From Oxytropis ochrocephala (Eukaryota; Streptophyta; Magnoliopsida; Fabales; Fabaceae), in the NCBI GenBank assembly GCA_020916435.1, contig CM037091.1:77778398-77842397 (forward strand): DNA of 64,000 nucleotides. Direction: 5' to 3'. Under the pieces are notes generated by a model. The model ran no database searches, was not told where the DNA came from, and saw only the letters and a list, made by a program, of their open reading frames with translations. How positions within the stretch are numbered: position 1 is the stretch's first letter; every line of letters starts with the position of its first letter. Below, one piece after another: positions 24,390-34,508 of the stretch. The translations under genes and the position numbers were made by a program.

Positions 24390-25240
24390 GGTTGGGGCGC
24401 CAAATTGCTAGGAATAAGGCGCCCTGTGTACTGTTCATGGGTTGGGTTGTGAGTTTGTGCAGGAATGTCACTGCCAGGGCGCCATATTGCTGGGAAAATG
24501 GCGCCTGGGTTACTGTTCACGTGCTGGATTTGTGTTTGTGTGCGTGGAGTTCTTTGCTGGCGCCAAGTTCTTTGGGAAATGGCGCCAGATGCACCGTGAG
24601 CGATGATCGTGTGTGTGTGTTGGTATCCGGCGCGCCATTCTTTGAGAATATGGCGCCTGCAATGCACCGCTCATGTGCACATATGGGGTAGTTTGAGTGA
24701 AACTTGGGGTTCTGGGCATATTTCACCGTGCCATATTTTGCAGTTGCCTGCCCAAATTCAATTTAAAACATTTTGGCTCGAGTAATTTTATTCTAACATG
24801 TGTCATTTTGAGGGATGTCCTAGTGGGTACTGCTGTGGCGCCATACGTGTGTGCCTATGGGGTGGTTTAAGTGGAGCTTAGAGTTCTGGGCATATTTTAC
24901 CGTGCCATCTTTTGTATTCACCTACCCAAATTCAATTTAAAACATTTTGGCTCGAGTAGTTTTCCTGTTGCATGTCTTTGGGTGTCTTGTGTCAAGTCAG
25001 TCCAGGCGCCAAAGGTCTTTGCCAGCGCGCTAGTCGCGCTCGTGTGCGAGCTCGCGTGTCTCGCTTTGTGTCTTAGTTTGTGGCTAGGACTGTGTTGCCC
25101 AGGGGGGCGCCAGATTGCTAGGAAAATGGCGCCTAGTGGCTGTGTTGCCACAGAGGGCGCCAAGTTGCTGAGTTTTAGGCGCCTAGTGCTGTGTTGCACA
25201 GGGTGGCGCCAGAATGTAGGAAAAATGGCGCCTAGTGCTG
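24390..25240. repeat. GGCGCC paired-palindrome array
   Basis: Seven units of the form GGCGCC, about 20 bp often containing TTGCTAGGAAAATG, then GGCGCC occur near 24,393, 24,478, 24,560, 24,630, 25,105, 25,155 and 25,204. Each half is itself a 6-bp palindrome and each unit can form a short stem. The array is far more CpG-rich than its surroundings. Confidence 0.8.
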
Positions 25241-25465
25241 CCTTGTGTCTAGGCGTGTGCTGTTTTGGTCCCTAGGTGACTGTTTGGTCCTAAGGGTGGG
25301 GTTTTGGTCCCTAGATGCCAGTTTGGTCCATAAGGTGTCAATTTGGTCCCTAGGTGTTGAATTGGTCCTAAAGGGTGTTTTTAGGTCCGTGAGTGAGTTT
25401 TAGTCCCCTAGTTGAGATTAGTCCTTGGGACTTGGTTGTGTTGAGTAGAGACTGAGGTGATTGAT

Positions 25466-25740
25466 GATGCCATGGGGGCATGAGCCATGGGGGCTAGAGT
25501 CATGAGGGCTCAATTTGATAATGATAGAGCCATGGGGGCTATAAATGAGATTAATAATGAGGTGAGAAATAATTTGTGAACTGTGATGTTGTAAATGTGC
25601 TTGTGATGTGTTCATGGAGTCTCATGCATACATTCGGCTGCGGTCGCGACATTTATAAATGGATTGAGAGGCCATGAGGGCCAGGCCATGGGGGCCAGAG
25701 TCATGAGGGCTCAATTTGATGATGATACTGCCATGGGGGG
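25466..25740. repeat. GCCATGGGGGC minisatellite in the solo LTR
   Basis: Copies of GCCATGGGGGC and TCATGAGGGCTCAATTTGAT alternate about every 20-60 bp. No coding potential is convincing. Confidence 0.7.
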
Positions 25741-26555
25741 AATTGGTACCACATGCATGACTACATTGCATACATTCTCATAAACGCATAAGTGCTATTG
25801 ATTAATGAGTGGTGTGATTTTGTGTGCTGTATACTATGATTGTGTATATATTGCTTATTATCATCCTTATTATATAGTTCGAGACTCACCCTTTCTGTTG
25901 TTGTTTACCACAGGTAGTCATGAGTGAGGGCTTGCCACCTTCACTATTTCCCCGAGTCGGTCTGCTCTGATACGTAGCACCTAGGGGATGGGATATAGAC
26001 CTTAGTTTGATTTGTTTTGCTCCCTGTTGAGCCTTTATATGTATTATGTACTGTTTGAGACTGCTGAGCACTCTTTTGAAGGTGTAGTATTATTTTCGCT
26101 GCGTGATATGAGATATTATTCCACGTGTTTTATTTATGGTGTTACGTATTTAAATATATTTATGAGTTGAACTGACTGTTTAAGTGTTTTAAGAGATAAG
26201 TGTAGCATTCCATTTGGGAAATAAATTTTTATATACTCTGATTTTTGATTTAAATTACCGGGTAGAAATGGGGTGTTACAATACATATTCTGTTGAGCAC
26301 CTTGCTGAGTTTAGGGGAGAGTGGTGCGGTTATGTCTCCCAGTTTTTTAAAGTTTGATTTGGATACATATAAGTTAGCTAGCTAGTTTTGGTTCATATTG
26401 TAAGTTGATAGCTAGTTTTGGACACCTATGAATTAGATAATGTAACTTGTTAGCTATCTTGTTTTGGTTAATCTTATGTTGACATATTGGTACATTTGGA
26501 TATTGAAAGTTTGTTTCACTTCATATAAGTGCATGTATTGTAATTTGTTGTTAGC

Positions 26556-26558
<3 letters not shown>

Positions 26559-26641
<83 letters not shown>
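26559..26641. repeat. TA microsatellite running into TG
   Basis: About 36 TA dinucleotides (26,559-26,632) are followed by five TG repeats, inside the CACTA element. Length is likely to vary between individuals and is prone to assembly error. Confidence 0.95.
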
Positions 26642-26642
<1 letters not shown>

Positions 26643-27737
26643 TTAAGTATACATATATGAATTTGATTGGATTGGATTGTATTGGCTGTATATGACTAGG
26701 TAAATTATAAATATAAAAAGGAAAATACACAAAATAGAAAAAAAAAAATTATACAATGGTTAGCGCTTTTATGGAAGTGTTGCCTATAGGAGCACAAGTT
26801 TGGGCAATAGGCAGCGCTTTCAAGGGAGTGCTGCCTATCTGAGGATGCGTTTGGGCAATGGGTAACGCTTTTTAGAGAGTGCTGGCTATTTGAGGACGCG
26901 TTTGGCAATGGGTAGCACTTTTTAGAGAGTGCTGCCAATCTGAGAACGTGTTTGGCAATGGGTAGCTCTTTTTAGGGAGCGCTGCCCATTGTTGGAGTCT
27001 GTCAAGAATACACGTTCAAAGAAGACTCAAAAGCGCTGCCCATATATGGAAAAAAACGCTGCCCATTGGCTAAATCTGTTGTAGTGTCATTTCTTATTTT
27101 GGTTGATGCATTCTCAATATAATGGGATTCATATGCAATTAAACACCGTTAGAAAATGTTCGAAGGAGAGTTGTAGAACATGCACATTTCTCTAGAAAAT
27201 AAAGTTTCAAAAATCTCAACGAAAGTCATATGAATTTTAACCAAATTTATAAAATGTCAAGAGGAGAGTAGTAGATGTGCAACTTCTGTAGAATAACTTT
27301 GTGAATGCCAATGTTTTATACATATCAAGTCTAAAGATATTGCATGTTTTTGATTTTATTAACTCTTTTTGTATAAATAACATTAAGGTGAACTACATAT
27401 TGAGTTCTAATCCGAAAAAGATGAGTTATATGGTGGGGTATGGGTCAAATTATCCGCAGCAAATTCATCATAGAGGAACATCAATCGTATCAATTAAAAG
27501 GAACAACACACTAATAACATGCCAAGAGGGATTTCAGGAGTGGTTCTACAAAAATGCACCAACTCCAAACACATTGGAAGGAAGCAGTAGTTAGCCCAAA
27601 TGAAAATGATGATTATACTGATAGTAGGAATCACTTTCAACTAGCTGAGCCAACAATCGCTTCTGTTGCACCTTTAGTAGGCGTTCTTGCTTATCTAGCT
27701 TAAATTTGTATTTCTTACTACTCATAACTTTGATTGT

Positions 27738-27743
27738 AATAAA
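27738..27743 (+). terminator. Possible polyadenylation signal of the GH9 remnant
   Basis: AATAAA lies 35 bp after the GH9 stop codon, a plausible original 3' end signal. This is positional evidence only. Confidence 0.4.
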
Positions 27744-27879
27744 CAAAATATCTATATTCTATCTTCTACTACCATTATCATTCTACTCATTTAAGGGTTT
27801 CTAAAACAACTTTATGTGCTTGTAATTGTTTAGCAATTAATTACCATACAACATTCCTCTAGCATCATATTTAGTGTGT

Positions 27880-28345
27880 GTTTGTTTCTATGATGGCAAA
27901 AATTAATATTGAGCGAATTTAGTTTGTAAAATTAATTTTATTTAAAAGACAATCGAATGTTTGGATATACAATCATTTAAAAGTGTGTGTTTTTTTGGTT
28001 TAGACCCTTAGTGGCTATCATAGAGTGTCTCAACGTTTTCAACGAAAGACTAGTTTTTGCTCGTGCTTAGTAGCAAAATTTCCACTACCGACACTGTGTT
28101 TGTCCACTGCTGGAATTGAACACCGAGAGCACCAAGTCGATCCCTGTACCCCAAGGTACGTAGCTCATATATGCCACCGAACCAATAGCGTTCGTCAAAC
28201 AATTTGTGTGTTAGTATCATTTTTGGAGTCACAATGTACTAATGTCAGCTTTAAGTTAAAATCCACTCTAAAGGCAAAATCAATCTTACTTGAAAAAACA
28301 TCCAAACATCCTTAAAATCAATTTTATGTCTATAAAATATATTTT
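27880..28345. repeat. Possible MITE-like unit
   Basis: The segment contains AATGTTTGGATATAC near 27,955 and the inverted ATCCAAACATCC near 28,300, both next to AAAATTAATTTTA-type words. This suggests a small inverted-repeat element. Ends and target duplication are not resolved. Confidence 0.3.
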
Positions 28346-29029
28346 TAGGATCATCTAAAGTTAACTTGCTTCCTTATTGTTCTCACTTATTGATTAGGCA
28401 ACTCTGATAGAATGTTGGAGAATTTTTATTTTTATTTTTAAATTTAAATTTTTTTGGATGCAATGTAGGAAATCTTTTGCTGGCATCAACCTTTCATTAT
28501 GGAACCTGACATACTGTTTGTACTAGCTTCTGGATCTAATGCCAACTTGCATCATCCTTGAGGGCCCTTATATAATATAATCCACAAACTACAGTAACTC
28601 TTCATGAATTAAGATATATATATTATTGAACCAAGGCTTAAATTGTCATTCTCAATTATCTTCCTAGTTAGCAAGTTGGATACTTTGGTAGAGTGAAATT
28701 GTTAACAAGTTCACAACTTCAGAGACCAATTTGTATAACAGAAACTTTTGGGGATCAAAATAACATTTTTTTAAGCACCTAACTAATTGAATATATCTAC
28801 TCAGTTAGATTTTGCTAGTGAATCAAAGATATTCAGTTTATTTTGATATATTTATTCATAGTGTTGAACAACTTGCTAATTCATTATAATTTCACAAGAG
28901 AAACCATATACATATACCAGTACATTTTAACAGAACCTAATCAACTGCATAAATCAAATTATCTATCACACTCAAACTCTACACGCATGTTATTACCAAA
29001 CAAATAATGCTGTAAAACAATAAAGAGTG

Positions 29030-29150
29030 ATGAAAGTGCAGGAAAGTACACCTGCTTCTGTGCAAAAGCCACAACGGCTATATTTGACTTTGGAGACTGA
29101 TTCCAACGGCTCTTTTGAGTTCAAGGCTCTATAAATACAACATGAACGAC
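29030..29150 (+). mobile_element. Remnant of an LTR promoter (copia-like)
   Basis: CCACAACGGCTATATTTGAC, TCCAACGGCTC and a TATA box TATAAATAC (29,130-29,138) occur in the order typical of many copia LTR promoters. Neither LTR end is visible, and the assignment is by resemblance only. Confidence 0.4.
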
Positions 29151-30115
29151 CTCATTTACGAGACAGAGAAAATATACGCAATATTAACCTCTTCAATTGA
29201 GTTTGACTATTAATATATAGAAATGGCGTTATTAATGCACTCACTTGTTGAATAAATTTATTCACTAATTCTTGATTGCAACCGTCGATTTGTTGCTTCA
29301 TCGATGCAAGAGAGTTTGATGTCAAACCTCCATTCTTAGGAGGCATTACTCTACTCATGGAAATACTAACGAATGTGGTTGATTGGTATTATCCAATGTT
29401 CGATAGCCATACCACTATAATTTAAATATGCATCACTAAGTTGGTCAAATTTAACGAAATCGAAATTGGTATAGTTGAATTATAAACCAAACTGTGAAAC
29501 ATGCCATACAAGCGATCAGACATCGGACCTCGTGCACTAGATTGGACGTTCCCGAAAATGAAGCTTGCGCATCGGTTTAGTTTTTTGTGTGGAGTTTGCG
29601 AATTTTGCATTTTTATGTTTCCTATAGTAGCATTTCCAATGCTTGCATTGACGCCAAGGCACTTGGAGCATTTGTTACACTTTTGTTGTTGGAGTTAGCA
29701 ACAATGTTTGCACCGCTTATATTCATATTTCTTCTAGGCACAAAGGTAGTGGCGATCCTTCCATTTCTTAGACCGATGTAGCGATTGCATGACAACAAGT
29801 TACACAAAACATGTCCAATCGGGCGTGCCAATTTTCTAATGTTGAAATTTGGATCCTTCAAAAGGTGGTCTACCAAATTCCTAAAACAAGTAAAAAGAAA
29901 AATTATCAATTGAGTTGTGGAATCGAAAAAAGTTGAATGGTATTTTCGTCAAGATTTCTTCTAGAAATAACAAGAATCAACATGAAAACACTGGAAGGTA
30001 AGGATTTTTTGTCACACCGATAATTCGTTTTGAGACTCAACTCGGCCGAGGTTCCAAAGATTCTTGTTGAACTTGGGGTGATAGTTGAATGTATGATGGT
30101 TTCAAATATGGTAAC
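29151..30115. other. Gene-free stretch before the plus-strand Ogre
   Basis: Open frames of 60-95 codons exist on both strands, but I recognise no family in any of them. The stretch ends at GTAAC (30,111-30,115), immediately before the LTR start. Confidence 0.4.
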
Positions 30116-33100
30116 TGTCATACCCCAATTTTGTCCGACTAGTCGAAAATCAAATAAAATTGTATTTTTGTAAACGCCCAATTTTAACGGGCATTTTTCT
30201 CGTTTTTAGAAAACCCCAAAATATGTGTCTCGTTTTGTAGGTCTCGGCTGCACAAATGTGTTCGTCATCAATCTAGCATTTCTTATTCTCATCGTGTGCG
30301 CGTAATGATTTCGTTATTTATGTTAGTGGTATTTAGTTGTTGTTAGTAGTTACCAAAATAGGAGACAGCACCAAGTAATCAAATGTAATATATTTATTTA
30401 AATCTGTCCCCATTGTTACAAAAAAGAAAATCAAATAATTACACATAAAAATAAAGGAATTCAAACAAAAAAAAATAATAGAACAGCATCCTTGCTGTTG
30501 TTGCTGCCGTATGGGGCATTTTAAGCTGCAAGCTCAAGATCTTTCACCTTGTCTCTTTGGCTCTTTCACATTTTGGGCAAAAACATGTCAGCCACACCTT
30601 GCCTCAGCTGCTGCCCTTGCTGCTCCACTATGTCTCAGCTGCAACCACAACCACCTTGTCTCCAACAGCTATAATCTCCTGCTTAATACCACACCTACAC
30701 CACACCAAACCAAAACCCCAATATAAATAGCAACACACAGACCCAGCAAAAGGGTGGGAGAAGAACAGTCACTAAACACACACAGATACAACACTAAGAA
30801 CAAACGCACAGAACTAGAACTAAGATTGAAAAAAAAAAGAAAATTTGTGAGTGTTTGAACGTGAGAAGAGGAAGGAGAAGGGAAGAAAAATACAAGCACC
30901 ACTTCATTATCTCAACAACAATCACCTATATTCTTCTCAGTCACTGCAACAACAACCACACCCACACCCACCTCCATCATTCCCTCTTCACCAAACCACA
31001 CAGCAACAAAGACCACCACCAAGCACCACCAAGCCCTCCCACCTCCATCATTCCCTTCCACCCAAACACCACCAAGCCCTCCCTGGACCTCTGTCACCCT
31101 TCTCTCACCACCACACCGTCGCGCGCCACCGCCGTCACTACCGGAGCCATCGCCTTCGTTGCAGCCACCGTCCTCGCCGTCTCTAGCTCGCCGGCGAACT
31201 CTTCCTTCGCCGTCACTCTCTCCGTCGTTCTCTCTTCCGTTCGCTCTCTCCTCCGTTCGCCCTCTCTCTCGCGGTGCCTCTCTCTCCCTGTCGCGGTACC
31301 CTTCTCTCTCTCGATCTATTTTCCCTTTTCAGTCAATATATGAAATGGAACGGCGGCAGGGGAGGGATTTAGCTTAGGTTTTGTTTCCTGTTTCAATGTT
31401 GGGCTAACATAAAGGGCTTCCCTTTTTGTTTTTTTTGTAAGTTTTTTTAATACCTGATTGTTAACTACACCCCCCCACGTTTTGATTACAGCTTGTTTTT
31501 TCCTTAAATAAAATGTGGACCTATGTTTCCTTTGGTTCACATACTTATGATTAAAAATATTTTCAAGTTGATTTTGTTGTTGTTCTTTGCTTGATGATGT
31601 TTAATATTGTTGTTAGTATTTCATTTTAGTGTTAAATGTTATTTTTATTGTTGGTTGATGATCTTGCAATATGATTCCCACTAGTGCCAAGTGCACTTTG
31701 ATCTAAGTGGTGAGGATTGCTAGAAAGGACTCAACTTTGTTTATGTATTCTTGTTTTACTTTAGTTATTGTTAGTTGTTGATGATAGACAAGTTGATTCT
31801 CACTAGTGCCTAGTGCACTTTTCTTAAAGTGAGAGGATTGCTCTATGTGATTCAGCCTTCCCCTTTTAATTTCTTAGTGAATAACAAATAAGATTGTATG
31901 TTTAGGGTTTAGGGTTCGTGAGGAATTGCAAAGGATAGGCTTACTTTAGCCTTGATGCATTTCCTCTTAGTTCATGTTATTAAGAAATCGTTGCTCACAT
32001 GTCATTAATTTAATTAAGACCACTCCATGCCTATGGTCAATTGTTAACTTGTTATTGATGCCATTTAAATGTCTTGACTTAATTGTGTGCAATTCCACCC
32101 CCATGCATGTACTCTTACATGAAGACGTAAGCCTACTACTTGTGTAGCATAGAGTCATTAAGAATAAATGCACCTCTCTCTCACACACACACAATTGTTT
32201 TGAGAACTTTGTCTTGCATCTTTGATAATTGAATCCCTTGATTGTATTGGCATGCTTAATCTTGGTTGATGAATAATATGTTCATGATTGCTTGATTGTT
32301 GCAGTATGAGTCTTGTTCATTCATTTGCATTTGGTTATGGATTTAGAATTGATTTGAAATGTTCTACTTCTTTTCTAAAACTCATTTCCTAGACTCAAAT
32401 AAAAAACCCTCTTATTTTCAAAATAAGGATAAGATAAATTGTCATTAATAATCAATCGCGCCATTGCCGTTTAGATTATTAATGGTGATTTGCTTATCCC
32501 CGGCGAGTTAGTAGTGGGACCATTCTAACCTTGTTGTTCAGTCTCCACAAACACTCCCGTCTTTGCGGAAACATTTTCTTCCCCATTAAATAAAACCAAT
32601 TGTCATTGATAACCAAACGCGCTGTTGCCGTTTGGTCATTAATGACAATTTTATTTTCAAAAGAGTTAGTAGTGTGGCCATTCTAACCGTTGTTGTTCGG
32701 TCGCCACGAACGCTCGCCCAATTGCGAAAACTCTTAAGCCGTTTTCCGACGCAAAAGCCAAGAACTACGTAGCTTTGATCCCTCATCCCAGTGAGGGTAC
32801 GTAGGACCGGGTTCATGTCCCGTCAAGCACCCTTTTAAAAAATCTTTGTTTTGTTCCGCTTTTCAAAGATACCAAAAAATATTTCTTTTCCCCCGTTTTT
32901 AATAAAACAATTTCTCAAATGAAATAAAAAGAAAAGAAAAGAAGCAGAACAAATTGCTTTCAACTCAAACTTTTGTCTAAACCACACATCAAGTTAATGG
33001 TTCCCTTTCGGTAGAAAGGACGCGTGGGGTGCTAATACCTTCCCCATGCGTGAATCGAATTTCCCAACCTACATCTTTGCGTTTACAAAAGACCATCCGC

Positions 33101-33211
33101 TTTTCCGAAAAAGGTTTTTTCAATGTTTTCCTAAATAAATATTGGTGGCGGCTCTACTATTTTTCACGTTGTCAAACGAGAAGTCCAAACCGGATTTTTT
33201 GGGGCGCAACA
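30116..33211 (+). mobile_element. 5' LTR of the second plus-strand Ogre-like element
   Basis: A 3,096-bp LTR from TGTCATACCCC to GGGGCGCAACA, followed two bases later by a primer site. A TATA box lies at 30,722-30,730, followed by a CT-rich leader (31,080-31,330). Two copies of a repeat of about 161 bp (from 32,437 and from 32,598) contain GCCGTTTGGTCATTAATG-type words. The segment GGTTCCCTTTCGGTAGAAAG then GGTGCTAATACCTTCCC (33,000-33,050) is shared with the minus-strand LTRs. The open frames within it are low-complexity and not genes. Confidence 0.9.
30722..30730 (+). promoter_or_regulatory. LTR TATA box
   Basis: TATAAATAG about 600 bp into the LTR, just before a CA-rich and CT-rich leader. 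It is the likely core promoter of the element's genomic RNA. Confidence 0.75.
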
Positions 33212-33213
33212 GC

Positions 33214-33231
33214 TGGCGACTCTGTTGGGGA
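33214..33231 (+). promoter_or_regulatory. Primer binding site
   Basis: TGGCGACTCTGTTGGGGA lies two bases after the LTR end. It ends next to a T-run then an A-run (33,235-33,260). The minus-strand element has TGGCGACTTCACTGGGGA at the same place. For Ogre elements a tRNA-Arg primer has been reported, as I recall; I could not check the match here. Confidence 0.85.
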
Positions 33232-34508
33232 CACCTTTTTTTTTTTTTTTTAAAAAAAACGAGGGTCAAGCCTAGTTAACTTGATGTGTGGTTTAAAATT
33301 GATTAAGTTGAAAGCTTTGTTCTACTTCTTCCTCTTCTTCCTTTTCTTTGTCTTTTCTCTCCTGTCTTTGTTTGTGACGCTTGATTGTCATAGTGTCGCG
33401 TTGCACTCATACGCATTTGTTTTTATGTGTGCTTCTTGTTTCTTCTACTCCTTTTCTATTTGTTCACAATGTCGTGTTCATGCATTCCTCAATTCCCATG
33501 TCCCTTATTCTCTGCTCCCTTTCTTAAGGTAAAAACATGCATTTCCCCCCATTCTATTATGATCCCTTTCTCTCCGCTCCCTTTCTTGAGGTAAGTCGTG
33601 CATACGGCTGTTGTTGAAACCTAGTTTAGTTCATTGGTATTCTGATATTGAACCCTAGGGTAGACGATATGTTGTTGCTTGCTTTTGTCTGGACTGGTCT
33701 GGGTTTTCCTTTTGCAGGTGGGGAATATATGTGGGTAGTTCTAGGCGGTATGCCCTTGCTACACACACTCACACCTTATGATTATTGCTTTGAGAGGGGC
33801 CTAAAACCCAAGGTCTGACAAAACTTAGGAGAGTGGAAACGAGTAGTTACTGGCAATTGGACCGTTGTCCTTCTGACTCTCACAAAAGTTTCAGCCAGAG
33901 TATGCTCTTTCATGATGCCTCACACCAGATGGCGTTCCATCGTTGTGGGTGCTATTGTGAGAGAGAATTAGCTCTGGTAACCTGGTGAGGAAGTGACTAG
34001 ACCCACATGGGAGGAACATTTGAGTTGTCCTAGAACCTAGGTCCCCGCCTTCGTAGGACACAAGGGGCATACCAAATTGTGTGTTGCATTGTAATCTAGG
34101 CATGTTTTCAAAAAAGAGAAGGAGATTTTTCAAAAAAAAAAAGAGAAAATAGAGAAAGAGCTGTCGTTGTAGCCTTTCTTTTGCCGGTCCGTATGAGGCA
34201 ACATGTGGCCCACTCTTTTCAAAAAAAAAGAGAGAAAGAGCTGCCGTTGTAGCCTTTCTCTTACTAGGTCCATATGAAGCCACGTACGGCCCGCATTTTC
34301 CAAAAGAAAAAAGGAAGAACAACTTGGATTAGTGCCAATAAAGATTTTGCTCCAATCTGCATATGCATAAAACATCATCATCATTTTGCATGCATCCTCG
34401 CATTGCATCTGACATAAGCTTCACAGCTCATGCATGCATCCTTGCAGTTCATCAAAGTTTGTTTGCCGAGAATCCCAAAGTGACAAAGAATCTTGCCATA
34501 GGTACTTA
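33232..34508 (+). other. Untranslated leader of the Ogre-like element
   Basis: Noncoding leader between the primer site and ORF1. A tandem unit of about 88 bp, containing GAGAAAGAGCTG then GTTGTAGCCTTTCT, is present twice (34,127-34,303). The corresponding leader of the minus-strand element (58,975-60,089 and 43,784-44,898) has similar words in inverse orientation. Confidence 0.75.

Larger units (their letters stand above)
23708..26280. mobile_element. Solo LTR (2.57 kb) inside the CACTA element
   Basis: It begins TGTAACACCC and ends GGGTGTTACA, with the 5-bp duplication ATACA on both sides (23,703-23,707 and 26,281-26,285). No coding region or primer site lies inside, so it is a solo LTR left by recombination between the LTRs of a gypsy-type element (the lineage is a guess). 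The purine-rich stretch at 23,920-24,010 and the GGCGCC stem array at 24,390-25,240 are internal to it. Confidence 0.92.
21985..27086. mobile_element. Non-autonomous CACTA transposon in the GH9 intron
   Basis: It starts CACTACGCCAGATTT (21,985) and ends with the inverted counterpart AAATCTGTTGTAGTG (27,086). It is flanked on both sides by TCA (21,982-21,984 and 27,087-27,089), the 3-bp duplication expected of CACTA elements. Subterminal words AGCGCTTTTTAAAAAGCG and GGGTATTGGG recur at 22,010-22,160, 22,910-23,110 and 26,757-27,060. No transposase frame was found. Without the nested solo LTR it is about 2.5 kb. Insertion inside the intron would not by itself have destroyed the gene. Confidence 0.9.
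21555..27703 (+). pseudogene. GH9 endo-beta-1,4-glucanase, last two exons
   Basis: GH9 endoglucanases hydrolyse beta-1,4-glucans of the cell wall. The first exon (21,555-21,775, after an AG acceptor) reads WAQYKAQAEKFICS, then KTPGG, and in another frame LAKHESLECSGGIVSPFDIR. It ends at a GT donor. The second exon (27,388-27,703) reads NPKKMSYMVGYGSNYPQQIH with the GH9 signature ending HHRG, then CQEGFQEWFYKNAP and, after a frameshift, DSRNHFQLAEP and APLVGVLAYLA before TAA. The acidic residues of the second GH9 signature (D in DSR, E in AEP) are still present. Defects are a deletion after KTPGG, a stop at the end of the first exon (TAG where CAG is expected) and the frameshift near 27,595. 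The intron is inflated by nested transposons. Upstream exons are absent. Confidence 0.85.

Noticed and set aside
24341..24691. Overlapping frames of 108 and 112 codons on opposite strands
   Set aside because: Both are produced by the GC-rich GGCGCC array inside a solo LTR. No family resemblance.
29151..29910. Minus-strand frames of 62-95 codons, considered as a transposon gene
   Set aside because: No recognisable domain and no consistent order of frames, so I could not support a call.
30855..31343. 162-codon open frame rich in His, Thr, Ser and Pro
   Set aside because: It lies in the CT-rich transcribed leader of an LTR. The composition follows the dinucleotide bias, and overlapping frames look equally open.
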